Of a DNA stretch of 64,000 nt, positions 9,502 through 21,026 are shown one piece after another (the stretch's first letter is position 1; the number at the start of each line of letters is the position of its first letter). The notes beneath the pieces were generated by a model. It was not told the origin of the DNA. It saw nothing but the letters and a program-made list of their open reading frames with translations, and did no database searches. Position numbers and translations under genes: made by a program. Origin of the DNA: Rhizobium mesosinicum (lineage in GTDB: Bacteria > Pseudomonadota > Alphaproteobacteria > Rhizobiales > Rhizobiaceae); assembly GCF_019511345.1 (NCBI RefSeq), contig NZ_JAEUAK010000004.1, forward strand, positions 124,001 through 188,000, read 5' to 3'.

Positions 9502-10992
9502 TCAGCCGTTGCTGGCAAGCATGGAAATCTTGTTGCCCATGGACTCGCCGTTCTTGTCGAGAAGGCGGGTCGGATAGTCGCCGGTGAAGTAGTGGTCGGT
9601 AAACTGCGGGCGGGCCGCGTTGCGATCCTCGCCGCCAACGGCGCGATAGAGGCCGTTGATCGACAGGAAGGCCAGGGAATCCGCACCGATATATTTCGCC
9701 ATAGCTTCGACATCGGCATACTGGTTGGCGAGAAGCTTGTCGGCATCGGGAGTGTCGATACCGTAGAAATCCGGGAAAAAGATCATCGGGCTGGCAACGC
9801 GGATATGCACTTCCCTGGCGCCAGCCTCGCGGATCATCTGCACGATTTTCAGCGAAGTCGTGCCGCGCACGATGGAATCGTCGACCAGCACCACGCGCTT
9901 GCCTTCGATCATCGCCCGGTTGGCGGAATGTTTCAGCTTCACCCCGAACGCGCGGATCTGCTGGGTCGGTTCGATGAAGGTACGGCCGACATAGTGGTTG
10001 CGGATTATGCCATATTCGAAGGGAATGCCGCTTTCCTGCGCATAGCCGAGCGCAGCCGGCGTGCCGCCGTCAGGAACGGGCACGATGACATCGGCATCGA
10101 CTGGCGATTCCTTGGCAAGATTCATCCCCATGTTCTTGCGCGTCGTATAGACGTTGCGGCCGCCGACGACTGAGTCCGGACGAGCGAAATAGACATATTC
10201 GAACAGGCAGAGGCGTTCGGGCTGCTGCTTGCTTGGCTTGCGCGCATCGATGCTGGTCGAACCGTCGGGCTGGATTTCGCAGATGACGACTTCGCCATTC
10301 TCCACGTCGCGGATGAACTTCGCGCCGATAATGTCAAGTGCGCAGGTTTCAGAACAGAAGATCGGCTTGCCGTCGAGTTCGCCCATGACCAGCGGGCGGA
10401 TGCCGGTGGGGTCGCGCGCTGCGATCAGCTTGGTTCGCGTCATGGCGAGCATCGAATAGCCGCCTTCCATCTGCCGGATGGCGTCGATGAAGCGATCGGC
10501 CGTGGATGTATGGCGGGAGCGGGCGATGAGGTGGAGGACGACTTCGGTATCGGATGTCGACTGACAGATCGCGCCGGTTGCGATGATCTGGCGGCGCAGC
10601 GTCAGGCCGTTGGTGAAATTGCCGTTATGGGCAATGGCGATACCGCCTTCTTCCAGTTCGGCAAAGAGTGGCTGAACGTTGCGCATCGCCACTTCGCCTG
10701 TTGTGGAATAGCGCGTATGGCCGATCGAGATGGTGCCGGGCAGGCGGGCAAGCGTCATCGGATTGGTGTAGTGGTCGCCGACCAGGCCCATATGGCGTTC
10801 CTGATGGAAGCGCTTGCCGTCGAAGGAAACGATACCGGCTGCCTCCTGCCCGCGATGCTGCAGGGCGTGCAGGCCGAGCGCCGTGAGTGCTGCGGCATCA
10901 GGATGTCCCAGAATTCCGAAAACGCCGCATTCTTCATGCAGCGTATCTCCGTCCAGCGGATCGTCAATCGGGAAGGAATGGGACTGGTTCAT
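9502..10992 (-). CDS. purF: Amidophosphoribosyltransferase
   Basis: First committed enzyme of purine synthesis, making phosphoribosylamine from PRPP and glutamine. The 496-residue chain has a 21-residue propeptide before Cys22 (HEECGVFGILGH), the N-terminal nucleophile of the class II amidotransferase domain, with conserved GHTRYSTTG and AHNGNFTNG. The C-terminal phosphoribosyltransferase domain shows VVLVDDSIVRGTTS, the PRPP loop. The C-terminal Cys pair that binds the iron-sulphur cluster in Bacillus-type PurF is replaced here by a segment around PQFTDHYFTGDYPTRL. cvpA lies directly upstream, the same pairing as in E. coli. Confidence 0.96.
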   Translation of the reverse strand: MNQSHSFPIDDPLDGDTLHEECGVFGILGHPDAAALTALGLHALQHRGQEAAGIVSFDGKRFHQERHMGLVGDHYTNPMTLARLPGTISIGHTRYSTTGEVAMRNVQPLFAELEEGGIAIAHNGNFTNGLTLRRQIIATGAICQSTSDTEVVLHLIARSRHTSTADRFIDAIRQMEGGYSMLAMTRTKLIAARDPTGIRPLVMGELDGKPIFCSETCALDIIGAKFIRDVENGEVVICEIQPDGSTSIDARKPSKQQPERLCLFEYVYFARPDSVVGGRNVYTTRKNMGMNLAKESPVDADVIVPVPDGGTPAALGYAQESGIPFEYGIIRNHYVGRTFIEPTQQIRAFGVKLKHSANRAMIEGKRVVLVDDSIVRGTTSLKIVQMIREAGAREVHIRVASPMIFFPDFYGIDTPDADKLLANQYADVEAMAKYIGADSLAFLSINGLYRAVGGEDRNAARPQFTDHYFTGDYPTRLLDKNGESMGNKISMLASNG

Positions 10993-11090
10993 TTCTGCGG
11001 GCCTTTGCTCTCACAAGAATGGATCGGCATTTCCAAGTGTATGATATCGGAAATCTTGCAGCTTTCCGATAGTTTCATGCTGAACGACGT

Positions 11091-11120
11091 CTGTTTCAAA
11101 GCCCGCCGGCTCTGAAACAG
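11091..11120. promoter_or_regulatory. Inverted repeat between cvpA and purF
   Basis: CTGTTTCA at 11091-11098 and TGAAACAG at 11113-11120 are perfect complements. They enclose a further AGCC/GGCT pairing around a CGCC loop, with one mismatch between the two stems. It lies about 100 bases upstream of the purF start, in the leader if cvpA-purF is transcribed together. It lacks a T-tract, so it could be an operator, a processing hairpin or a weak terminator. Confidence 0.4.
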
Positions 11121-11219
11121 TTGAGGCCCGGCAAAGCGAAATGCCCGGCCGGACCTTTGTTCTTACGTCCCGCTCAAATGGCAACTGCCAGGCCGCGGGT
11201 CAAGCTAGTGAACACTGCG

Positions 11220-11840
11220 TCAATTCGATGGCTGCTGTGCGCCATTGTTAGGCGCGGGTGCTGCGTCTTCTGCCGGAGCCTGATCGTTGGCCGGCGCATT
11301 TTCATCCGTGGTCCGCGCGCCACCAAGCTTCTCGGTAATGCTCTTCTGGATCATTTGAGAAAATTCTTCCGGCAGGACTGCCTGCAGGCGAACGACGAGG
11401 GAATCCAGGAATGGCTTCGACTTGGCATTGTTGACCCAGGCCGGGCGATGATCTGCATCGACCAGCCAGTTCCAGAAGGCAACGGCGACGACGAGCAGAA
11501 GTATGCCTCGCGCCGCACCGAAGAGGAAACCCAAAGTGCGGTCGAGCGCGCCGATACGGCTGTCGATGATGAAATCGGCGATCTTCATCGTGATGAAGGA
11601 GATGACGATCAGCGCGATGAGGAAGACGACGGCAGCCGAACCGACGATAGCGATACGGTCGTCGTCGGTATATTTCTTCGCATAAGGCACGAGATAGGGG
11701 TAGAGGTAATAGGCGGCCGCCGCCGAGCCGCCCCAGCTCGCGATCGAGAGAATTTCGCGCGAAAAGCCGCGGACCATTGCCAATACGGCGGAGAAGAGCA
11801 CGACGCCGATGACAATACCGTCGAAAATCGTAATGGGCAT
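11220..11840 (-). CDS. cvpA: CvpA family membrane protein
   Basis: A 206-residue inner-membrane protein of the CvpA family, named for colicin V production in E. coli, where it lies next to purF as it does here. Four hydrophobic segments are visible: IFDGIVIGVVLFSAVLAMV, IASWGGSAAAAYYLYPYL, AIVGSAAVVFLIALIVISFI and TLGFLFGAARGILLLVVAVAF. Family motifs RGFSREILSI and GALDRTLGFLFG are present. The C-terminal 50 residues are hydrophilic, rich in Ala, Pro and Gln, and probably disordered. GGAG lies ten bases before the ATG. The exact function is not established. Confidence 0.9.
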   Translation of the reverse strand: MPITIFDGIVIGVVLFSAVLAMVRGFSREILSIASWGGSAAAAYYLYPYLVPYAKKYTDDDRIAIVGSAAVVFLIALIVISFITMKIADFIIDSRIGALDRTLGFLFGAARGILLLVVAVAFWNWLVDADHRPAWVNNAKSKPFLDSLVVRLQAVLPEEFSQMIQKSITEKLGGARTTDENAPANDQAPAEDAAPAPNNGAQQPSN

Positions 11841-11929
11841 ATAAATTCCACTCCAGACTGCCGCCTTGCGGGCCGCGTCGCGCCTTGTTTGGCAGATCCT
11901 ATAGCATCTCCGCTATTGGTGATGAAGGA

Positions 11930-13330
<1,401 letters not shown>

Positions 13331-13471
13331 CGATGACTGCTTTCACGTAGGGCCGCCTGGGCGACCGAATCGGTTTCGCCCTAGATAATGGCTTCCTGCA
13401 CCGATCAAAACTAATGATTTTCCTATCAGTGGTCGGGCTGGCAGCATCCGCAGGCTCTCAAGGGATAGGCC

Positions 13472-14107
13472 ATGCTCGATTATTCGCTCGCTCACTGGAT
13501 TGGTTTTTTGACCACGGCGGTCCTTCTAAACATCTCGCCCGGTCCGGACATGGCCTTCATTCTCGGCCATACGATCAAGAGCGGCACGCGCGCCGGCTTC
13601 TCCGCCGTCTTCGGCATCTGGACCGGCGCCTGCATCCACGTGCTTCTTGCCGCCTTCGGCCTGTCGGCGATCCTTGCCGCCTCGGCAATCGCCTTCTCCA
13701 CTGTCAAATGGGTCGGCGCGATCTATCTCGTCTGGCTCGGTATTCAGGCGCTGCGTTCGAAAGGCGAGGGCGGTTTCGTGCGGGCAGCGGGCGAAACGCT
13801 TGGGCGTCGGCGCATCTATCGGCAGGGCGTGCTCGTCTCGCTGCTCAATCCGAAGGTAGCGATCTTCTTCCTCGCCTTCCTGCCCCAATTCGTCGTGGAA
13901 GGCGCAGGCCCGGCATGGCTGCAGCTCGCCGTTCACGGCGGGTTGATCATCGTCGTGGCGTTTTTCATCGAGCCGCCGCTGATCCTGGCCGGCGGCCGCC
14001 TTGCCGATCTTTTCAAGAGGAATGCGAAAATCGGGCTATGGCTCGACCGTGGCCTTGGAGCGCTGTTCGTGGCGCTTGGCGTGCGCCTCGCGCTCACCAC
14101 ACGCTAA
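13472..14107 (+). CDS. LysE/RhtB family amino-acid exporter
   Basis: A 211-residue inner-membrane efflux protein of the LysE/RhtB superfamily, exporting amino acids or their analogues; the substrate is not predictable. The family signature is near the N-terminus: NISPGPDMAFILGHTIKSG, followed by GFSAVFGIWTGACIHVLLAA. About six hydrophobic segments follow, with LVSLLNPKVAIFFLAFLP in the middle. AGGGA lies upstream of the ATG. It is a lone plus-strand gene between radA and alr, convergent with alr; palindromic repeats follow its stop. Confidence 0.88.
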   Translation: MLDYSLAHWIGFLTTAVLLNISPGPDMAFILGHTIKSGTRAGFSAVFGIWTGACIHVLLAAFGLSAILAASAIAFSTVKWVGAIYLVWLGIQALRSKGEGGFVRAAGETLGRRRIYRQGVLVSLLNPKVAIFFLAFLPQFVVEGAGPAWLQLAVHGGLIIVVAFFIEPPLILAGGRLADLFKRNAKIGLWLDRGLGALFVALGVRLALTTR

Positions 14108-14211
14108 AGCATGTCGCGCAAAAGTGTGCAGCGGTTTTGCGACAACGACATGCTTAAAAACAGAGACCTAAAGCGCAGCAAGCGGATCTGAAAGATCGCG
14201 ATGCGCTTTAG
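14107..14211. repeat. Two palindromic elements between lysE and alr
   Basis: Two adjacent hairpins fill the convergent gap. The first pairs AAGCATGTCG (14107-14116) with CGACATGCTT (14146-14155) and contains a nested CGCAAAA/TTTTGCG pair. The second pairs CTAAAGCGCA (14168-14177) with TGCGCTTTAG (14202-14211), also with internal pairing. Part of the first hairpin (AAAAGTGTGCAGCGGTTTT, 14120-14138) recurs almost unchanged at 29846-29864 in another convergent gap. These are dispersed intergenic palindromes, possibly acting as bidirectional terminators. Confidence 0.75.
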
Positions 14212-14214
14212 AGA

Positions 14215-15381
14215 CTATTCCTCGTCCATCTCGTATTTCCGCTCGTGGCGCAGGCCGATGCTCGTGAGCATCTCGTAACCGATCGTGCCTGCGGCCTTCG
14301 CGGCATCGTCGACGAGGATGTTCTTGCCGAAGAGCTCGATATAGTCGCCGGCTCGAATGGCACCTTCCGGCAGATCGGTCACATCGAAAATCGTCTGATC
14401 CATGGTGATGCGCCCTGCGACCGGCACCTTCTGGCCGGCAACGAAACCCTGTCCGCCCTGCGGCACTGCCTGGCGCAACGGCACGCCGTCGCTCGACTGG
14501 CTGCGCATATAGCCATCGGCATAACCGGCAGAAACGATCGCCAGCCGGCTGTCGCGCGTCAGCTGCAGCGCCCGCCCATAGCTAACGGTTTCACCGGCCT
14601 TGACCGTGCGGATCTGGATGATGCGCGCCTCGGCGGTTGCCACCGGTCGCATCGGGTTCGCTATGCCATTGACGGCCTGCCCGCCATAGAGCGCGATGCC
14701 CGGCCGGGTGAGATCGAAGTGATAATCATCCCCCAGAAAGATGCCGCCGGACGCCGCAAGACTTGAATCGATACCTTCATAGGCGGCGCTAACCACGCGG
14801 AATGATTCAAGCTGCTGCTTGTTCATCGCCGAGGAATGGTCGTCGCCGCAGGCCAGATGGCTCATGATGAGAACAGGCGCGAAACTCGCGGGCCGCGATA
14901 CGTCGTCGGCGAGAGCGAGCGCTTCGTCCATCGTGAGACCAAGCCGGTTGAAGCCCGTATCCACATGGAGTGCGCACGGATAATCGCCATAATCGGCAAG
15001 CACCGCCATCCAGAAGGCAAGCTGCTCTTCCGAGGAGATGATCGGCACGAGATCGTTTTCGAAGAAGCGCCGCTCGGTACCAGGCCAGATGCCCGCCAGC
15101 ACGAAGATGCGTGCCTCAGGCGCAAACATGCGCAGGGTGACACCTTCATCGACGGTCGCGACGAAGAAATCCCGCGCGCCGGCGAGATAGAGTGCTTCGC
15201 CGACATCCTCGATCCCCATCCCATAGGCATCCGCCTTGACGACGGCAGCCGTGCGCGCCTTTCCCGAGCGTCGGGCCATTTCCCGCCAGTTGTCGGTCAG
15301 CGCCGTCAGGTCGATGGTGAGCCGCAGGCCGGCGGAGGCGAAAAGGTCGTCATCTTCGAAGGGGATGGAAAAATCTGTCAT
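14215..15381 (-). CDS. alr: Alanine racemase
   Basis: PLP enzyme interconverting L- and D-alanine for peptidoglycan. The 388-residue protein has the PLP lysine in AAVVKADAYGMG (Lys49), TGFNRLGLT in the barrel, and a C-terminal beta domain containing VSYGRALQLTRDSRLAIVSAGYADGY, where the catalytic Tyr is expected. GRITMDQTIFDVTDLP and IELFGKN are further family motifs. The N-terminal 18 residues are an extension before the barrel. A single alr is seen here; catabolic DadX is unlikely because no dadA or lrp is adjacent. Confidence 0.95.
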   Translation of the reverse strand: MTDFSIPFEDDDLFASAGLRLTIDLTALTDNWREMARRSGKARTAAVVKADAYGMGIEDVGEALYLAGARDFFVATVDEGVTLRMFAPEARIFVLAGIWPGTERRFFENDLVPIISSEEQLAFWMAVLADYGDYPCALHVDTGFNRLGLTMDEALALADDVSRPASFAPVLIMSHLACGDDHSSAMNKQQLESFRVVSAAYEGIDSSLAASGGIFLGDDYHFDLTRPGIALYGGQAVNGIANPMRPVATAEARIIQIRTVKAGETVSYGRALQLTRDSRLAIVSAGYADGYMRSQSSDGVPLRQAVPQGGQGFVAGQKVPVAGRITMDQTIFDVTDLPEGAIRAGDYIELFGKNILVDDAAKAAGTIGYEMLTSIGLRHERKYEMDEE

Positions 15382-15533
15382 GTATCGCCGCGCTGAAGGG
15401 AAAGGAAAATCGCTGCAAACACTCTAAAGACCATTGTGGCAAAGAGAAAGCATGAGGGGCGACATACCGGCCTTTCCCACATGCGATCACTTTTGTTCAA
15501 GACGGACAGCTGGCGGCGCGCTAATCTGGCGGG

Positions 15534-16391
15534 ATGCAGAACGTTTCGCAGAAAGAGGCGGCAGACGCCATGCCGCTTGCCAAGGTGGAATCGGCCCGCT
15601 TCTGGCGGGATAGCCGTTTTCGCGACATGGAGTGCCTGAGCGCCAGTTTTCTTACGCATGAATACGCGCCGCACGCCCACGACACATTCAGCATCGGCGC
15701 GATCGAAAGCGGCAGCCAGATCGCGACACTGAGCGGAAGGCGGGAAGAAACCGGACCAGGAGACCTGTATCTGATCGACCCCGGCGTCGTGCACGACGGC
15801 GCTCCGGGTGGGGAAGGGTATCGCTACCGGATGATCTATCCGGACACGAAGCTGTTCATCGACATTCTCGAAGACGTCACCGGCAAGGCTTTCAACGCCA
15901 CTCCGTCCTTCGCCGGGGCTCTGCCGCGCGATCCGCAGCTCGCCAAAGCCTTCCATATCGCCCACCGCACGCTTGAAAGCAGAGCAGGCGCGCTCGAGTC
16001 CGATGAGAACATGTTTTCGGTGCTGGCTGCGATCTTCGCCCGCTATGGCAGCACGATCGTTCTGCCCATCGATACCAAGGAGCGCAGTGCTGTCGCCCGC
16101 GCCCGCGATTACCTGATCGAGAACTTCGAAATTGATGTGGGACTGGAAGAACTGGCCAAGGTGGCGGGGCTCAGTCGAGCCCATTTGATTCGCGCTTTTC
16201 GCAGAGAGTATCACATCACCCCGCACGCCTTCCTGACGGACCGGCGCGTTCTTGTCGCAAGGCGGCTGCTGAGGGAGGGCCACATGCCCGCCGATGTCGC
16301 GCTTCAGTGCGGCTTCGCCGATCAGGCGCATTTCACACGCCACTTCAAATCCCGCACTGGCGTTACTCCCGGCCAGTTCCGTGTCGGTTGA
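15534..16391 (+). CDS. AraC family transcriptional regulator
   Basis: DNA-binding regulator with an N-terminal cupin (AraC-binding) domain and a C-terminal double helix-turn-helix. The cupin carries HEYAPHAHDTFSIGAIESG and GPGDLYLIDPGVVH. The DNA-binding half contains LEELAKVAGLSRAHLIRAFR and ADVALQCGFADQAHFTRHFK, the two recognition helices. It ends GVTPGQFRVG, 285 residues from the ATG at 15534. A second ATG at 15570 is possible. It lies 70 bp upstream of azlCD on the same strand, and regulators of this type commonly control an adjacent AzlCD exporter, so that is the likely target. Confidence 0.9.
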   Translation: MQNVSQKEAADAMPLAKVESARFWRDSRFRDMECLSASFLTHEYAPHAHDTFSIGAIESGSQIATLSGRREETGPGDLYLIDPGVVHDGAPGGEGYRYRMIYPDTKLFIDILEDVTGKAFNATPSFAGALPRDPQLAKAFHIAHRTLESRAGALESDENMFSVLAAIFARYGSTIVLPIDTKERSAVARARDYLIENFEIDVGLEELAKVAGLSRAHLIRAFRREYHITPHAFLTDRRVLVARRLLREGHMPADVALQCGFADQAHFTRHFKSRTGVTPGQFRVG

Positions 16392-16460
16392 TCACTTTCG
16401 TTCAATACAGCCCTTAGCGGCCTCGGCTACCTCTCCGCCGTCTTGATGTGGAGGTTGCCG

Positions 16461-17180
16461 ATGTTGCAACAGAGTCAGCCAACCGGCAAAAGTCTGATCC
16501 GCGAATTTCTTGGCGGAGTGCGCGCCATTTTTCCCCTGATCGCCGCGGTCCTGCCGATTGGCCTGGTCTTCGGCGCGGTCTCGGCCACCAAAGGGCTTTC
16601 GGCGCTGGAAACGACGCTGATGAGCGCGCTCGTCTTTGCCGGCGGTTCACAATTCGTGGCGATGGATCTCTGGACACATCCGGCAAGCTGGATCGGCGTC
16701 GGCTTCGCGGCCCTGCTCGTCAATATCCGCCATGTACTGATGAGCGCCTCGATCGGCACGAAGATGCAGTCCTTCTCCGGCATCAAGCGCTATATCGCCA
16801 TGCTGTTCCTGGCCGATGAGCTGTGGGCCATGGCGGAATTCCGCGCCGGAACGACACGGCTCACACCCGCCTGGTATGCCGGTATCGTCACGCCCTTTTA
16901 CCTTACCTGGGTCGGTTCATCGCTTGCAGGAGCGTTGCTCGGCGCCTTTCTCGGCGATCCCGCCGTTATCGGCCTCGACTTCGCCTTTCCGGCCGTCTTC
17001 ATCGTGCTGGTGATGGGTTTCTGGAAGGGAGCGGAAACCGGCGCGGTGCTTGCCGCAAGCGGTATTGCGGCGGTTGCCGTCCACCAGTTCGTGCCAGGTG
17101 TCTGGTATATCGCAGCCGGCGCGCTGGCAGGGCTGGCAATGGCTCTCTGGAGAAGCACGATGCGGGAGCAGGCGGCATGA
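16461..17180 (+). CDS. azlC: AzlC family branched-chain amino acid exporter, large subunit
   Basis: A 239-residue inner-membrane protein of the AzlC family, large subunit of a two-component branched-chain amino-acid exporter. Conserved segments include IAAVLPIGLVFGAVSATKG, VFAGGSQFVAMDLW and LLVNIRHVLMSASIG. The remaining helices include a GAFLGDPAVIGLDFAFPAVF stretch. GAGG at 16451-16454 lies six bases before the ATG at 16461, favouring it over ATGs 12 and 18 bases earlier. Its TGA overlaps the azlD ATG by four bases. Confidence 0.9.
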   Translation: MLQQSQPTGKSLIREFLGGVRAIFPLIAAVLPIGLVFGAVSATKGLSALETTLMSALVFAGGSQFVAMDLWTHPASWIGVGFAALLVNIRHVLMSASIGTKMQSFSGIKRYIAMLFLADELWAMAEFRAGTTRLTPAWYAGIVTPFYLTWVGSSLAGALLGAFLGDPAVIGLDFAFPAVFIVLVMGFWKGAETGAVLAASGIAAVAVHQFVPGVWYIAAGALAGLAMALWRSTMREQAA

Positions 17181-17479
17181 CGCTCGATTTCAGTACTTTG
17201 CTCGCCATTCTTGCTATGGCTGCGGCGACGATCTTCACCCGCGTCAGCGGCCTCGTGCTGATCCGCTATGTGGAGATTGACGAACGCCGGAAAACGGCGA
17301 TCGAAGCCATCCCACCCGCGGTGCTGATGGCTGTCATCGCACCAACCGCCTTTGCGACCGGCTGGGCGGAAACGCTGGCCTGCGCGGTAACGGCAATCGT
17401 TGCCAGACGCCTGCCGATGCTGGCAAGCGTCGTTATCGGTGTCGCGACAGTGGCCTTGTTGCGGGCATCTGGTTTCTGA
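17177..17479 (+). CDS. azlD: AzlD family branched-chain amino acid exporter, small subunit
   Basis: A 100-residue membrane protein with three or four hydrophobic segments, matching AzlD, the small partner of AzlC. It starts MTLDFSTLLAILAMAAATIF, continues FTRVSGLVLIR and IEAIPPAVLMAVIAPTAF (the typical AzlD proline-containing segment), and ends VVIGVATVALLRASGF. The ATG sits inside the azlC stop (ATGA), so the subunits should be made in a coupled ratio. A hairpin at 17482-17514 just past the stop is shared with the convergent dnaB. Confidence 0.88.
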   Translation: MTLDFSTLLAILAMAAATIFTRVSGLVLIRYVEIDERRKTAIEAIPPAVLMAVIAPTAFATGWAETLACAVTAIVARRLPMLASVVIGVATVALLRASGF

Positions 17480-17481
17480 AA

Positions 17482-17505
17482 GAGCATAGACGCGGAAAAC
17501 CCGCG

Positions 17506-17514
<9 letters not shown>
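17482..17514. terminator. Hairpin between convergent azlD and dnaB
   Basis: GAGCAT (17482-17487) pairs with ATGCTC (17509-17514) and GACGCGG (17489-17495) with CCGCGTC (17501-17507), leaving an AAAAC loop and a one-base internal loop. It spans the dnaB stop codon and begins just past the azlD stop. No T-run follows on either side, so termination would be of the weak bidirectional kind. Confidence 0.5.
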
Positions 17515-19002
<1,488 letters not shown>

Positions 19003-19247
19003 CGTTATCCGTACTGTCTTTTTCCAAAACTCGGATTTGCAGGGCCGGCTACGCAAAATCAAGTGTTTCGCAGCAACAGCTTTGAAGCGGTCATCAAATC
19101 GACGGTCCTGTGCCCGTTGTTCGACTTCTCCACAGTCGGCGGGTCAGTGGAGAGAAAATATCCGAACTGTCACCTGTAGGACACGCCGCCTTTGGCGACT
19201 CACTTCCGCATCTTTTCATTTTAGCGTTCCCGGTTGCAGGGCGCAGC

Positions 19248-19275
19248 AAAAAAGCCCGGCGCGAGCCGGGCTTTC
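19248..19275 (-). terminator. Rho-independent terminator of the rpsF-rplI operon
   Basis: Read on the minus strand: AGCCCGGC (19272-19265), loop TCGC, then GCCGGGCT (19260-19253), followed by a run of T from 19253 down to 19248. It is a perfect 8-bp GC-rich stem with a U-tract, 27 bases past the rplI stop codon. Confidence 0.92.
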
Positions 19276-19301
19276 GGTCTGTATCCCCTGGGAAACAGAA
19301 A

Positions 19302-19880
19302 TTATGCTTCGTCTTCGTCGATGCCGTCGGCTTCCGGATCGAAGAAGTCTTCCGGACGCAGGGCGTCTTCGTCAACGCCGTAGATGGCATCCACAGAGGT
19401 GAGCTCTTCGCCCTTGGACTGACGCTCGGCTTCTTCCGCAGAACGGGCCACGTTCAGCTCGATGCTGATCTCAACTTCAGCATGGAGCTGCAGCTCGACC
19501 TTATGCAGGCCGATCGCCTTGATCGGCGTGTTGAGATGAACCTGGTTCCGGGCGATGTTGAAGCCTTCGGCGGCCAGGATGTCGACGACGTCACGGGCGG
19601 CGACCGAGCCGTAGAGCTGGCCGGTTTCGCCGGCGGAACGTACGACGATGAAGGACTTGCCGTCGAGAACGTCGGCGACCTTCTGGGCTTCGGACTTGCG
19701 CTCGAGGTTGCGGGCTTCGAGCGTTGCGCGCTCGGCTTCGAAACGGGCCTTGTTGGCAGCGTTGGCTCGCAGCGCCTTGCCGAGCGGCAGGAGGTAGTTG
19801 CGTGCAAAGCCGTCGCGAACCTTTACGGTTTCGCCCATCTGGCCGAGCTTGGAGATGCGTTCGAGAAGAATGACGTCCAT
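19302..19880 (-). CDS. rplI: 50S ribosomal protein L9
   Basis: Large-subunit ribosomal protein binding 23S rRNA near the L1 stalk. The N-terminal domain is canonical: [20 protein letters not shown], then [17 protein letters not shown] long helix connects it to the C-terminal domain with [16 protein letters not shown]. At 192 residues it is about 40 longer than E. coli L9. The extra part is an acidic tail (from about residue 155, ending [10 protein letters not shown]) common in rhizobial L9. Last gene of the operon; a strong terminator follows. Confidence 0.97.
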   Translation of the reverse strand: MDVILLERISKLGQMGETVKVRDGFARNYLLPLGKALRANAANKARFEAERATLEARNLERKSEAQKVADVLDGKSFIVVRSAGETGQLYGSVAARDVVDILAAEGFNIARNQVHLNTPIKAIGLHKVELQLHAEVEISIELNVARSAEEAERQSKGEELTSVDAIYGVDEDALRPEDFFDPEADGIDEDEA

Positions 19881-19900
19881 GGTGTTTTCCTTTCTTGTTC

Positions 19901-20881
19901 TCAGATTTCGGTATCGGTTTGTTTGGGGGCATCGGCATCCTTGGTCGGGGTCAGGGCGATCGCCTTGCGGGTATCGGCGAGACCAAGCACGAGGATGAAA
20001 AGAGCTGGCAGCATCATGGTGGATGCCAGGTAGCAGAGAATGAGGGCCGGCAAGCGCCAGTCCTTGCCGCGCGTGCGGAAATGCAGCGCGGCGAAGCCGG
20101 ACATCAGGAAGCCGGCGCCGAAGGCTCCGACGACCGTGGCGCCGATCATCGCAGGAACTCCGCCCATGAAGGTGGCGGCAAGACCGGCGAGGAAGATGAA
20201 GATCGAATTGCGGTTCATGCGCAGCGACGAAGGGATATCCTCGCGCGGACGCAAGCTCCTGCCGGAAGCGGCAACGATGCGTGTCGCGATGTAATAGGCG
20301 GCAAACAGCATCACCACCCAGATGCCGCCTTGCAGCGCAGGTAGCATGAGGACGACGAGCGACTTCGTCTGCGCAGTCGCGGCCGGATCGGGAACGAATG
20401 TCGGCTGCTGCTCCTGCAGCGAGGCCATCAGCACATCGACCATCTGGTCGGTGATTTCAGGCCCGTAGCCGATCATGATGCCGGTCACGATCACGGCGAA
20501 GGTGACGAGACCGCAGAGATGCAGCAGGATATCCGAAAGCGGATACCAGGCGAGCAGATTGTCGGGGCCGCCGAGTTCGGAGGCCGGGCGCGCAAGGTTC
20601 GCAAGATGGCTCAGCCACCCTGCCGGCAGCAGCGTCACCAGCGTCATGACGATAGCGAAGGACGGGGAAATAGCGATCGCGCCGAGCACAGCAGCGGTGA
20701 CGACGGCGGAAATGGCGGCGAGATTGCCCCAGCCGAGGCCGACGAGCAGGATCGGAAGTGCTGAAGCGGCATAGAGCACGGCACTGAACGACGGCTGCAT
20801 GCTCGCGCCAAGCACCAGCAAGGCGGCGGTCAATCCGGCGAGTGCGCCGATCGCAAGCGTTTTCGGGTCAGGTCGTGTCAC
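19901..20881 (-). CDS. DUF2232 family multi-pass membrane protein
   Basis: A 326-residue protein with about eight hydrophobic segments, belonging to the DUF2232 (YybS-like) family, whose function is not defined. Visible segments include [75 protein letters not shown] and [20 protein letters not shown]. The C-terminus is short, charged and rich in Asp and Thr. It is inserted between rpsR and rplI in the ribosomal protein operon, 20 bases before rplI, an arrangement I associate with rhizobia. No catalytic motif is evident. Confidence 0.85.
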   Translation of the reverse strand: MTRPDPKTLAIGALAGLTAALLVLGASMQPSFSAVLYAASALPILLVGLGWGNLAAISAVVTAAVLGAIAISPSFAIVMTLVTLLPAGWLSHLANLARPASELGGPDNLLAWYPLSDILLHLCGLVTFAVIVTGIMIGYGPEITDQMVDVLMASLQEQQPTFVPDPAATAQTKSLVVLMLPALQGGIWVVMLFAAYYIATRIVAASGRSLRPREDIPSSLRMNRNSIFIFLAGLAATFMGGVPAMIGATVVGAFGAGFLMSGFAALHFRTRGKDWRLPALILCYLASTMMLPALFILVLGLADTRKAIALTPTKDADAPKQTDTEI

Positions 20882-21026
20882 TTCGCTGTCCTGCTTATCA
20901 AGCAGTTAGAGGATTTCCCTAAAAGAGTTCGGGAGATGCCTCAACATGGGTTTTCGGGTTCCGATCCGCGCCCATCGCGGAAGGGAGGAAGCCTCGGATC
21001 CGAAGATCCGGGGCTCCAATATTCAA

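Noticed and set aside
11127..11156. GC-rich repeat (GCCCGGC twice) near 11.1 kb as a terminator of cvpA
   Set aside because: The two copies are direct rather than inverted repeats, so they do not form the stem expected of a terminator.
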